From the NCBI GenBank assembly GCA_018894105.1, contig CM032120.1, forward strand, positions 25,938,710-26,002,709: DNA of 64,000 nt, given 5' to 3'. Source of the stretch: Jacaranda mimosifolia. Its lineage: Eukaryota; Streptophyta; Magnoliopsida; Lamiales; Bignoniaceae. Position 1 is the stretch's first letter. Every line of letters starts with the position of its first letter. The notes under the pieces were generated by a model. That model searched no databases. It worked only from the letters and a program-made list of their open reading frames with translations, and was not told the DNA's origin. This document shows, in pieces, positions 11,206 to 21,262 of this stretch. Made by a program: the position numbers and the translations under genes.

Positions 11206-12648
11206 CTAATCCTGGGGTTCATAGTCTTCATGATCAGAAGCATTTGTGCTACTTTTCTCGTACGCCTTCTTTATAATTGGATTGCACAGAGCTTCCAACT
11301 GTTTCATCCTCTCATCCAATTCATCCTTGCCTGCATTGTGGTTATCTTCCAACCATTCCATGGCATCCTTTAGTGCATTCTCTATTTCTTCTTTATTCTT
11401 AGACTCCATCTTGTCTGCCAAATTTTCATTGATTGTAGTCTTCATGTTGAAAATGTAAGTTTCAAATTTGTTTTGGGCATCAATTCTCTCTCTAATCCTC
11501 CTATCCTCCTCTGCAAATTCCTCTGCTTCCCTTATCTTTTCTTCAATCTCTTCTTCACTCAGACATCCTTTTTCATTGATGATGATAATGGATCGAGACT
11601 TTTTTGCTGCTTTATCTTCTGCTTTTACGTGCAGATACCATTGACATCAACTTCAAATGTAACTTCTATTTGGGGTGTTCCCCTGCAATAAAAAACGAGC
11701 ATGTGTGGTAAGGATTCTAAAAGCTCGCAAGAATATGTTTTGATATTGAACTGAAAAAAAATTCAAATCATTAGAGATTTCATAAAAATCTAAATTTAGT
11801 TTTTCATCGGCCTCCTTCGGTATTGCTGTGGTATAAATTCTGCTAACTAAGCTGAAAAAGCTAGATCCCTCCAGTGCCACTTAATTAGTTCTTTTTACCT
11901 TGGAGCAGATGCAATGCCGAACAGTTTAAAACTACCAAGTTCACGACAGTCTTTTGCCAGTGCTCTTTCTCCTCATGAACTTAAATAGGATGGTGAAAAT
12001 TATTTCAAAATAACTTTTTCATCTCATTAACAAAGTTACAAGTATCAATATCATACCTTGATTGACACTGAAGTTTGCTGGTCTTGATAATTAGTGAAGA
12101 TCATGCCTTAAATTTGAAAGAATATACGAATGTTATTCACATATAAAAATGGAGATTGCAGACGTGATCTGTAGAAGCTGACTGCAATACACTAATTGTA
12201 CTCATGCATAATTGGTTTGTAAATATTTCCATGCAAGACGAACTATAGTGCCAAAAACTAACAACTATATATGCTCCTTAAAACACATTTAGATTTCCAT
12301 CCTTCTCGGCTTGTAACAATTTTAATAGTAAACCCACATGGAAAAGAGCAGAACAGGATAGATACATACAACACAAATACAAAGAATTTATTCTTGAAAA
12401 AGCTAAGGCTTCAAGTTAGCTGTAATCATTAAGCAACAGAATAGAGTAATATAATTACTATGAACATGCAAACACAATTACCTGAAGGCTGAAGCAAAGA
12501 GCAGAAGAATGCAAAAAGTAATTTCTTTGACTGTAATCATTAAGCAACAGAATATAGTAATATAATTACTATGAACATGCAAACACAATTACCTGAAGGC
12601 TGAAGCAAAGAGCAGAAGAATGCAAAAAGTAATTTCTTTGAAACTCAT
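11206..12648 (-). pseudogene. BiP pseudogene psi-B, exons 2-4 deleted
   Basis: Minus-strand copy with, from 5' to 3': exon 1 (start codon 12646-12648, signal-peptide region), intron-1 sequence, the tail of exon 5 (about 12056-12108), exon 6 (about 11900-11985) and the last exon (11206 to about 11690). Exons 2, 3, 4 and most of 5 are missing, which removes the whole ATPase domain. The last exon has lost one base in 'ggtatc-tgcacg' (about 11634), shifting the frame. Its C-terminus ends PQD instead of PHDEL, so the ER-retention signal is also gone. A 111-bp segment covering part of intron 1 and most of exon 1 is tandemly duplicated (12420-12530 and 12531-12641). Confidence 0.9.
12420..12641. repeat. 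111-bp tandem duplication spanning exon 1 of psi-B
   Basis: Two nearly identical 111-bp units, each beginning 'ctgtaatcattaagcaacag' and ending 'agtaatttctttga'. Each holds the 3' part of exon 1, its splice donor and part of intron 1. One difference (atagag/atatag) shows that the duplication is not brand new. The other BiP copies have a single unit. Confidence 0.9.
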
Positions 12649-13027
12649 AATTCTATGCTGAGCGCCGATGTAAATGTCTTGAAATATTCTAATGGTGGAG
12701 GGGGAAGGGCTTTTATAAGCTGCGATCGTTTTGGATCCTTTATTTCATTCTATATTTTATTTTTAATGTGATGTATATATGCTAAATATATTTGATTTTC
12801 AATCAATTATTTTTAGAAAAAAATATTTAATACACGTATCGTACATTTATATAATAAAATAAAAGATAAAATATATATTGAAATAGAGAACCTAAACCGG
12901 ATTACGATGGTAGAGACACACAAGGAGAAGGATGGAGTGTTATGCAACTTATGCACAATAGGTGGATGCCAAGAAAATCCACATACTTTAACCGGTCAGA
13001 GGCAAACACGTGTCACATAGTTGATTC
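12649..13027 (-). promoter_or_regulatory. Promoter remnant of BiP psi-B
   Basis: Aligns with the BiP-C promoter. The counterparts of the two CCAAT boxes are altered to ACAAT (about 12955) and CCGGT (about 12991). The spacing to the following CCAAG and ACACG blocks is kept. The alignment stops at 13027, where the LTR of a Copia element begins. Confidence 0.65.
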
Positions 13028-14247
13028 TGTTGTAATTGGCATAATGTAATTCCCTATATTAGTCTAATTAAATGTTTAAAAAGAGAGGAATTCTATATGG
13101 ATGGATGTCAATTAGGTTGGAATCCAAAGATAATGATAGTGTTAAAAATAGAGGAGGAAAAAAAGGTTAAGTGCTATGAATTGATATTGTCCCACATATG
13201 AACTTTAATAAAATAGCCTTATAAAACTAAGTAGAAGAGTTGAAGGGTTATTTCAACCCTTCACTTGTCCCACGCTGGTTTTATAAATAAATGTGGATTA
13301 GTATATATATTAAACTTAAGAATGAATGCTTGTTAAAAATGTTCATTAGGGGGTTCATATAGGTGGACCACATGTGCGCCGCCACTCGGCTCGGCTTCGG
13401 ACACTGGCGCGGGCTTTAGGATGAATTGTTTCAGTCTCAGTCTTATTTTTTTGAACAAAATTCAATTGAAAATTTTAAATTACTTAACGGGGAAACGGTA
13501 TTGATCGAAAGTTAGGGTTTGATCGAATAAAAACCCTAATTAGAGATTATAGCATCTCATAATTAGGGATTGGCCACTAGTTAAAACCCAAAAACATGTT
13601 TGAGGCCATTAACCGCAGTTAGCCCTAATTTCCTCTATAAAATAGTCCGCCCCTGGCTGAATTTACACACAGAACGTAAATCTTTCTCTTTCTTGCGTAC
13701 TCACATATCCTCTCTCATATCTCCCTATCTTCAACTGAGCTTCGGCTATTTGATTCTGGCGAATTGAGTTACTGTTCGAGGTGAACAAGAAGGAGTGCAC
13801 TTGATCGTTCTGGACCATCTTATCCTGGGAGGAGCAACGTTGTACTCGTTGCAGTAGTGAGTTGGGACGTTCGTTTCTTCAAGGCAAACTGAATTCGTCT
13901 GTGATTTGGTCATCCGATTGATTCTATTACGATACAGGATCTTTAGATAAATTTTTTTAATTTATTGTATCCAAATTACGTAAACTGATCGCATGTTCTT
14001 ATTGTTATGATGCCTCTGTTTGTTATGTAATTTTTGGCTTTTCTAAAAATCGTATCATGTTGAATATATGAATCATGTTATGCCTTGATCACGTTGAATG
14101 TATAATTCGTATTATGCCCATTATACTTAAATTTATAATTTGATAAAAACGCACGTCTTTTTTTTTTATTATCTGGTTTCAACTCACAATTGATAATCTG
14201 AATTGCTTTAAATGCTTTATACCAGTTGCACTGTTGTATGTAGTTAA
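13028..14247 (+). repeat. 5' LTR of Copia-1
   Basis: Direct repeat partner of 18894-20147, about 1.22 kb. It contains TATA-like sequences ('ttataaataaatg' about 13270, 'tctataaaatag' about 13634) and probably drove element transcription. The right limit is set only by where the similarity to the other copy stops. Homologous leader sequence may continue towards the gag start at 14371, so the true LTR edge is uncertain. Confidence 0.75.
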
Positions 14248-14370
14248 TATTCTGATCTAACAGTCTTGAAGAAATGATCGTTACGTTTGTCATTTATCTG
14301 CTATAAATTTGTTGAGATTTCTGATTACATATCTTGCTTTAGGATTTTTTCTTTTCTTTAGAAATCTATA

Positions 14371-15480
14371 ATGGGTTCAACTTCTTATGATATTAGTGAT
14401 ATAATGTTAGCGAAAGTTGACCTTTTCGGACTGCCAAAAAAATTCTCAGGCCAGTATTTTAAGCATTGGCAACAACGCATGAAAATCTGGCTGACGATGA
14501 AAGTTCTTCTTTTGTTGATTCAGTTGACCATGCCAGAACCAACTATTATTGATCCTAAGACTAAAGAAATAGCTAAATGGAAAATGAGGGATCAGATTGT
14601 TCGAGGAGTAATTCTGTCAGCTTTGTCTGATACACTCTTTGATGTAAACTGTTCTGATTCTTATACAGCTAAGTCTTTATGGGATGAATTGGATAAGAAA
14701 TACAATAATGAAGAGCAGGGGCTCGAAAAGTATTCAGTTTCCAAATTCCTGAAGTATCAGATGGTTAAGGGCAAGTCTGTATCTAAACAGGCACATGAAC
14801 TCATCAATCTAGAGCATTCCCTAGCTGATGCTAAGATGAAACTTCCTGAGAAATTTATGGTCATGTTAATTATCGATAAGTTCCTCACATCATGGGAAAG
14901 TTTCGGCATGACTCTAAAGTATCAAAAATGGAAATTAACTTTAGATGATTTGATGATTGCCATAAGCATTGAAGAGGAACACATAAATCAAACTCATAGT
15001 ATTCCTGTTGAGTATCACCCCAAGGCAAATGTGATATTAGGAAAGAAGAAAGTTAACTATAAAATGAACCAAATGAACTCGAACTCTAAAACCATCGATA
15101 AAGGAAAAGTCAAAGATAATAAGAAACCTAAAGTAAACAGACCTTGCTGGAATTGTGGACAAAAGGGGCATTGGGCTAAAGAGTGTCCCTCCAAGAAAGC
15201 CAATGTTAAAGCCCAGTCTACTGGATCAATTGTCAACATGGTTGTTGGAGACACCAGCGAAGCTGGAGTTCCTAATGCGTCCATTGACGAGTACATTTCT
15301 TTCAAACCTAAATTATTCTCTATCTATGAACCCTATGATTGGTTGATAGACACTAGTGCTAACGTGCACGTTTGTGCTGACAAATCACTATTTGTGTCTT
15401 ACCCGCCTGTTAGCAGAAGGATTGTGACGATGGTAAACTCAAGTGTAGCCAAAGTGTTTAGGATAGGACAGTGGGCCTGA
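14371..15480 (+). CDS. Copia-1 Gag with start of the protease domain
   Basis: Open frame of 369 codons in a Copia element. The N-terminal two thirds have the plant Copia Gag pattern (a W-Q-x-R-M motif near residue 34, 'LWDELDKKY' and similar later). A CCHC zinc knuckle of the form C-x2-C-x4-H-x4-C starts at Cys259 in a basic context. The protease start follows. Its active-site region reads W-L-I-D-T-S-A with Asp327, where the family has D-S/T-G, so the catalytic triad is probably lost. The frame ends at TGA 15478-15480; the continuation lies in another frame (from 15471), a small frameshift relative to the one-polyprotein plan of Copia. The gene belongs to a dead element. Confidence 0.85.
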   Translation: MGSTSYDISDIMLAKVDLFGLPKKFSGQYFKHWQQRMKIWLTMKVLLLLIQLTMPEPTIIDPKTKEIAKWKMRDQIVRGVILSALSDTLFDVNCSDSYTAKSLWDELDKKYNNEEQGLEKYSVSKFLKYQMVKGKSVSKQAHELINLEHSLADAKMKLPEKFMVMLIIDKFLTSWESFGMTLKYQKWKLTLDDLMIAISIEEEHINQTHSIPVEYHPKANVILGKKKVNYKMNQMNSNSKTIDKGKVKDNKKPKVNRPCWNCGQKGHWAKECPSKKANVKAQSTGSIVNMVVGDTSEAGVPNASIDEYISFKPKLFSIYEPYDWLIDTSANVHVCADKSLFVSYPPVSRRIVTMVNSSVAKVFRIGQWA

Positions 15481-18345
15481 AATTTCCTTCGGGGGGCATA
15501 CTGTCTCTGCAAAGGGTGCATCATGTTCTAGCAGTCCGAAGAAATATAATTAGCGGTTCTGTAATAGTTAGGGAGGGTTATGAAATTTCTTTTAAATCAA
15601 ATGAAGTTGTAATTTTACATTACGGTACTGTCATTTATAAAAGTTATCTTTCCAATGGTTTGTTCAAGTTACAAGGTGAAAACATTATTTGTTCTAATAA
15701 AATTGAATTTCCTAATTTTCTTGTTATTAATATTGTTGAGAATTTATCTATTTGGCATAGTCGTTTAGGACACTTAAATTTTAGTTCTGTCGAAGGAATG
15801 ATGAACTTAAATCTAATTCCTAAACATGAAATTGAACGAGGTCATAAATGTCAAATCTGTGCTGAAGCTAAGCAAGTTAGAAAGCTTTACCACTCGGTTG
15901 AAAGGCAAACTAAAATTCTTGACTTAGTACACAAAAATATTTGTGAGTTCAATGGGGTCTTAACAAAAGACAATAAAAGATACTTTATCACCTTTATAGA
16001 TGATAGCAGTAGGTACTGTTACGTCTATTTTTTAAAACATAAAGATGAAGCACTAGAAAGTTCATTACATTCAAAAATGAAGCTGAAACACAAACTGGTA
16101 GAAAACTTAAATGGTTAAGGTCAGATATAGATGGAGAACATGGGTCCAACCCATTTCATGAATACTGTCGAAATTTTGGCATAGTTCATAAAGAAACTGC
16201 TCCTTATTCTCCCTCTTCGAATGGGATTGCTGAGCGAAAGAATAGAACTTTTATAGACATGATTAACAGTCTGCTTTTGAATTTTGGACTGCCCAAGTAC
16301 ATGTGAGGGAGAGCTCTGAATACGGCTTGCCATATTCTGAATAGAGCTCTCCTGAAACATAAAGAAAACACTCCATTTCAATTTTGGAAAAGCAGGAAAC
16401 CAAGTCTAAAATACTTCCGAGTGTGGGGCTGTCTTACAAAAGTTCTAGTCCCTGAACACAAGAGAAAGAAGCTAGATCTTAAGACTGTTGATGCGGTCTT
16501 TCTAGGCTATGTGGAAACATCTTATGCTATGAGATTTTTGGTTATTAAATCAGAAATTTCAGGCATAGATGTGAACATTGTAGTTGAATTTCGTGATGCT
16601 ACGTTCTTTGAGAACGTGTTTCCCATGAAGACGAGGATACCTTAAAATGTTTCTTTAGATTCAACACTTGTGTCTATATCGATTCCTGGTCATGTGGAAA
16701 AGATGACAAATGTTAGGGCTAGTCCTAGTAGTACCGACATAGTTTCTGGAAAACTGGATGAACCCAGACCAAGTAGAAGAGCTAGAATCGCTAAGGACTT
16801 TGGGAGTGACTTTGTTACTTACAATGTCGAGGGTGATCCTGTCACCTTCAAGGATGCTATGGCTTCTCATGAAGCTAAGCATTGGAAGAAAGCCATTAAG
16901 AGTGAGATGGATTCCATTGTCTCGAATGGGACATGGGAATTAGTCGATCTCCCTCCGGGGTGTACTATTATAGGAAGCAAGTGGATCTTTAAAAAGAAAC
17001 TTAAGTCTGACGAAACTGTTGATAAGTTTAAACCCAGGCTAGTTCCTAAAGGGTTTAGGCAAAAAGAAGGAATAGATTTCTTCAACACCTATTCCCTTGT
17101 AGCTCGTTTGACTACCATCCGAGTACTTATAGCACTGGCTTCCATATATGATTTTTCCCATTCACTAGATGGATGTGAAAACAATCTTTTTTTATGGTGA
17201 TCTTGAGGAAGAAATCAATATAGATCAGCCTAAGGGATTTGTAGCTCCTGGAAATGAGCGAAAAGTTTGCAAGCTTGTTAAATCACTTTATAGTCTGAAA
17301 CAAGCACCTAAACAATGGCATGAAAAGTTTGACAAAACCATACTGTCATTTAGCTTCAAAGTAAATAATAATGATAAGTGCGTCTACTATAAAGTTAAAG
17401 GTGATAACTGTATTGTGTTATGCCTGTATGTAGATGACATTCTGCTGATTGGCTCCAATATTGAGATTATCCATGAGACTAAGTGTTTCTTAAAGAATAA
17501 TTTGAAATGAAAGATATGGGTGTTGCAAATATGATTCTCGGACTTAAGTTGACTCATTCAACTGAGGGTATAGCAGTCTCTCACTCTCACTATGTTGAGA
17601 AGATAATTGAGAAATTTAGCTATAAATAAAGTCGAATCGCAAAAACACCATATGATCTTTTAGTGACTCTCTTTAAGAATGAAACTGATGTACTAGTGTC
17701 TCAATTGAGGTATTCTCAAATAATTGGTAGCTTGCAATATCTTGCAAACGGCTCGAGACTAGATATCTCATTTGCAGTCCCTAAGCTTGCTAGATATACA
17801 AGCTATCCTAATCTAACTCATTAGGAGGCTTTGGATAGGGTACTTCGATATCTAAAGAGCTCAGCTTCACTAGCCTTGCACTATAAGAGATTTCCTGCAT
17901 TGTTGGAAAGGTACAGTGACGCTAGCTAGATAGCAAAAACTCTAGTAGTAATGGGTGTATAGGGTATGTCTCCTGATAGACTTTGGTAACTCAATCCACT
18001 TTTGAGGCTGAGTTGTGTGATTTTGACACAACTGGAACAGAGACAGAATAGCTATATGGGCTGATGGTACAATTGACCATGGTAACCAACCTCTTCCGGG
18101 AATTGCAGTACATTGTGATAACCAAACCACAATTGCAAAGATTAAAAGTTTAAAGTTCAATCAAAAGACTAAAGGACACATTCAAGCTAGACTAAAGTCT
18201 ATAAGGGAGTTAGTGTACGATAGAGTTATAGCAATTGACTTTGTTGGATCCTAAGACAATGTTACAGACATTCTAACTAAAGGACTTGATTTGTCCTTAG
18301 TTCATAAATTCAGGTTGGGGATGGGACTGGAAACCCATCAGTGAT
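15471..18345 (+). pseudogene. Copia-1 pol remnant (integrase, RT, RNase H)
   Basis: Successive broken frames carry Copia pol domains in order. The GAG-pre-integrase motif (W-H-S-R-L-G-H, about 15753) is followed by an H-x-C-x2-C zinc-binding pattern (about 15842) and the integrase core (about 15990-16420). The reverse transcriptase follows (16670-17510) with an intact YVDD box at 17427-17438. RNase H comes last, with H-C-D-N near 18112 and the 'DxLTKGL' end near 18270. In-frame stops (for example 16116, 16642, 17198) and frame changes break it into at least four pieces. No functional polyprotein is possible. The 3' non-coding part of the element runs from here to 18893. Confidence 0.88.
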
Positions 18346-18893
18346 ATACCTGCAGTAGCAACCCAACCTAACTAAGTGGAGATCCGACAAAGTAGGTTCA
18401 ATGTGGTATAAACAAGCTGCTGAGTATATCAAGTTACACCTAAAAATTAGATTGATACTTTGTATCTAATGTCTCTCCCCTGATTGCCTGGTAGGTGATA
18501 ACTATTGCTGGTATAGTAAGAGTTTAACTCTGAATGGGGTTAAGTCTTTTAGACGAGATGCGAGCAGTGCATCCCTGGAGACACCCAACTAAGTGAATGT
18601 AGTCATTTGGCCATGACTAAAGGAATTGGGTTGTTCCTTGACAAGCATTCATGATACAAGGATCGAGACACATGGTCTTAATGTGTCAACCCTAAAGATC
18701 AGTACATAGCCTTTAGCTCGTTGTTACTTATGGATGCAATCATAATCATAGGTACAAATTCAAGGCTTAGATCCATTTGTCTCGATGGTGGCAAAAGTCA
18801 GATAACATAGGAAGTGGTTCAAATCAAAAGGTACTATTGCTGAAAGTAAGCTATGTTGAATTTGATAGCCATTATCTATGGATTTGGAGGGAT

Positions 18894-20147
18894 TGTTGTA
18901 ATTGGCATAATGTAATTCCCTATATTAGTCTAATTACATGTTTAAAAAGAGAGAAATTGTATTTGGATGGATGCCAATTAGGTTGGAATCTAAAGATAAT
19001 GATAGTGTTAAAAATAGAGAAGGAAAAAATGGTTAAGTGCTATGAATTAATTTTTTCCCACATAAAAACTTTAACAAAGTAGAGACTAGTTTGGGCCTTA
19101 TAAAACTAAGTGGAGGAGTTGAGGGGTTATTTCAACCCTTCACTTGTCCCTCAACTCCTCCACTTGTCCCACATTGGTTGTATAAATAAGTATGAACTAG
19201 TATATGTTGAATGTAAGAATGAATGCTTGTTAAAAGTGTTGATTAGGGGGTTCATATAGGTAGACCACATGCGCACCGTTGCCGCTTGGCCCGACTTCGG
19301 CTCTGGACGCGGTCGCTGGCATTAGGGCGAATTGTCTCAGTCTCAGTCTTATCTTTTTGGACAAAATTCAATTGGAAATTTTAAATTACTTAATAGGGAA
19401 ACGGTATTGATCAGATGTTAGGATTTGACCAAGTAAAAACCCTAATTAGAGATTATAGCAGCTCATAATTAGGGATTGGCTACCAATTAAAACCTAAAAA
19501 CGTGTTTGAGGCCATTAACTGCAGCCAACCCTAATTTCCTCTATAAAATAGTCCACCGCTGGCAGACTTTACACACAGAACGTAAATCTTTCTCTTTCTT
19601 GCGTACTTACATATCCTCTCTCATATCTCCCTATCTTCAACTGAGCTTCGACTATCTGATTCCGAAGAATTGAGTTACTGTTCGAGGTGAACGAGAGGAG
19701 TGCACCTGAACATTCTTGACCATCTTATCCTGAGAGGAGCAATGATTTACCTGTTGTACTGGTGAGTCGGGGCATTTGTTTCTTCAAGGCAAACAAAATT
19801 CGTCTGTGATTTGGTCATCCGACTGATTCTATTACGATACAGGATCTTTAGATAAGTTTCTTTAATTTCTTATATCTAAATTACGTAAACTGATTGCATG
19901 CTCTTATTGTTTTGATGCCTCGATTTGTTATGTAATTTTTTATTTTTTTGAAAATCGTATTATGTTGAATATATGAATTCTGTTATGCCTTGATCACGTT
20001 GAATGTATAATTCGTATTATGCCTATTATACTTAAATTTATAATTTGATAAAAACATATGGTTTTTTTTATTATTTGTTTCAACTCACAATTGATAATCT
20101 GAATTGCTTTAAATGCTTTATATTGTTACACTGCTACATGTAGTTAA
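18894..20147 (+). repeat. 3' LTR of Copia-1, right end truncated
   Basis: Matches 13028-14247 over its whole length with many point differences. It begins TGTTGTAATTGG after the polypurine-like tract. It ends at 'tgtagttaa', where the left copy continues 'tattctgatc' but this one passes into 'aggatggagtgtt' of a BiP promoter. There is no CA end and no 5-bp target duplication matching the left flank (GATTC). Confidence 0.8.
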
Positions 20148-20296
20148 AGGATGGAGTGTTATGCGGCTTACGCACAACATGTGGATGCCAAGAAAATCCA
20201 CATACTTTAACCAGTCAGAGGCAAACATGTGCCACATAGTTGATTCAGGATTCCGGTAGTGGGTCTAAGGTTTCTGAATCTTATTTGGATTCTACC
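20148..20296 (-). pseudogene. Orphan BiP promoter fragment (copy E), proximal part
   Basis: Starts inside the BiP promoter ('aaggatggagtgttatgc') and continues through the 'gatgccaagaaaatccac' and 'cagaggcaaacatgtg' blocks to 'tctgaatctta'. Bases 20148-20246 repeat about 100 bp that also lie left of the Copia element (12928-13027), with differences. Several variants (CCAGT, ACATG) agree with psi-A rather than with psi-B. No TATA box, leader or coding exons follow; the Copia element occupies that side. Confidence 0.75.
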
Positions 20297-21012
20297 CATG
20301 TTTTAAAAATCGGACCAAACCAACCAGTCCGACTGGTTGGACTGGTGAATGGTGGTCAATCCAGTCCGGTTGAGGCATGAAAATTGGTGATGGTCAAAAT
20401 CCGTCAAAAACCAGTTGAACCGACGCCGGTTCAATCGATTTTTGACCGGTTCAATCTTTTTTTCTCGAAAATTTAAAAATTATTTTTTTAAAAAAAGAAA
20501 AAGTAAAAAGAAAAGAAAAATTATGAATTGAAGATGATTGTGAAAGATTTTGGACATGTAATTTTTTGAAACATGAATTTATTCTTTTGAAATTTAATGA
20601 AGTGATAGTTATATGTGAATGCTTGTGTTTAGTTTATTATTTTATTTTGTTTAATCTCTCTTTGATTATGTTGAATATTTAGCGTAGAAAAATTTATTTT
20701 TACTTGGAGTTGAAATATGAAACGAATGATTACTTAAATTAATGTGAAATATTATTTTTTATTTATTTATAGTTAACTAATTGTGAAATAGTATTATTTT
20801 TTAAAAAATGTACTTAAAAATAAGTAAGTTGAAATTTTTTTAAATAATATTCTCTCTATATCAATTGGAGGTTTTATTTTTTGTTACTATTAAAATATTA
20901 TATATTTTTTGTAAAATTAAATATAATTATTACATCAATATAACATCATACCGATTGAACCAGTAACCAATAAGGCCATCGGTTCTTTGTCCAGTCCAAT
21001 TTTGAAAACATT
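20297..21012. mobile_element. MITE-like insertion with inverted termini
   Basis: Compared with the BiP-C promoter, about 716 bp are inserted between 'ggattctacc' and 'gaactctact', which look like an imperfect 9-bp target duplication of the ancestral 'ggactctac'. The left end (ATGTTTTAAAAATCGGAC) and the complement of the right end (ATGTTTTCAAAATTGGAC) match at 16 of 18 positions. Subterminal CCGGTT/AACCGG-type motifs are frequent. A 9-bp duplication suggests a Mutator-type MITE, but that assignment is inference. Confidence 0.7.
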
Positions 21013-21262
21013 GAACTCTACTTGATTAGGCGGTGTTTAGTAAAGCAGGAAACTCATCTTTTGTTAATTATTTAAGTTTTTGTTTGATATTTTTTCCCTA
21101 TATTTTTTTTCTTCCAAAACATGTTTTTTCCTTAAACTATTTTGGAAATGTACATCAGTTTAAACTACTATACTAATAAAATAATATATGTTTATATTTT
21201 TCACTTAATATTATAATACACACATATATTTTTTAATTATTATCTATCTATTTATACTAATA
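21013..21262 (-). pseudogene. BiP promoter fragment (copy E), middle part
   Basis: Continues the alignment with the BiP-C upstream region: 'aaagcaggaaactcatcttt', 'gtttgatatttttt', 'cttaaactattttggaa', 'actatactaataaa' (compare 28977-29120). It ends in TATACTAATA, where a large insertion starts. Confidence 0.7.

Larger units (their letters stand above)
13028..20147 (+). mobile_element. Degenerate Ty1/Copia retrotransposon in the psi-B promoter
   Basis: A long direct repeat bounds a gag-pol-like interior in Copia order (gag, protease, integrase, reverse transcriptase, RNase H). The left LTR starts TGTTGTAATTGG at 13028; the right copy starts the same way at 18894, just after a purine-rich tract ('ggatttggaggga'). 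The right repeat ends at about 20147 without a CA terminus and runs straight into BiP promoter sequence. No tRNA-iMet-type primer site was found after the left repeat. The two repeats differ at many positions and pol is full of stops and frameshifts, so the insertion is old and immobile on its own. Confidence 0.9.
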
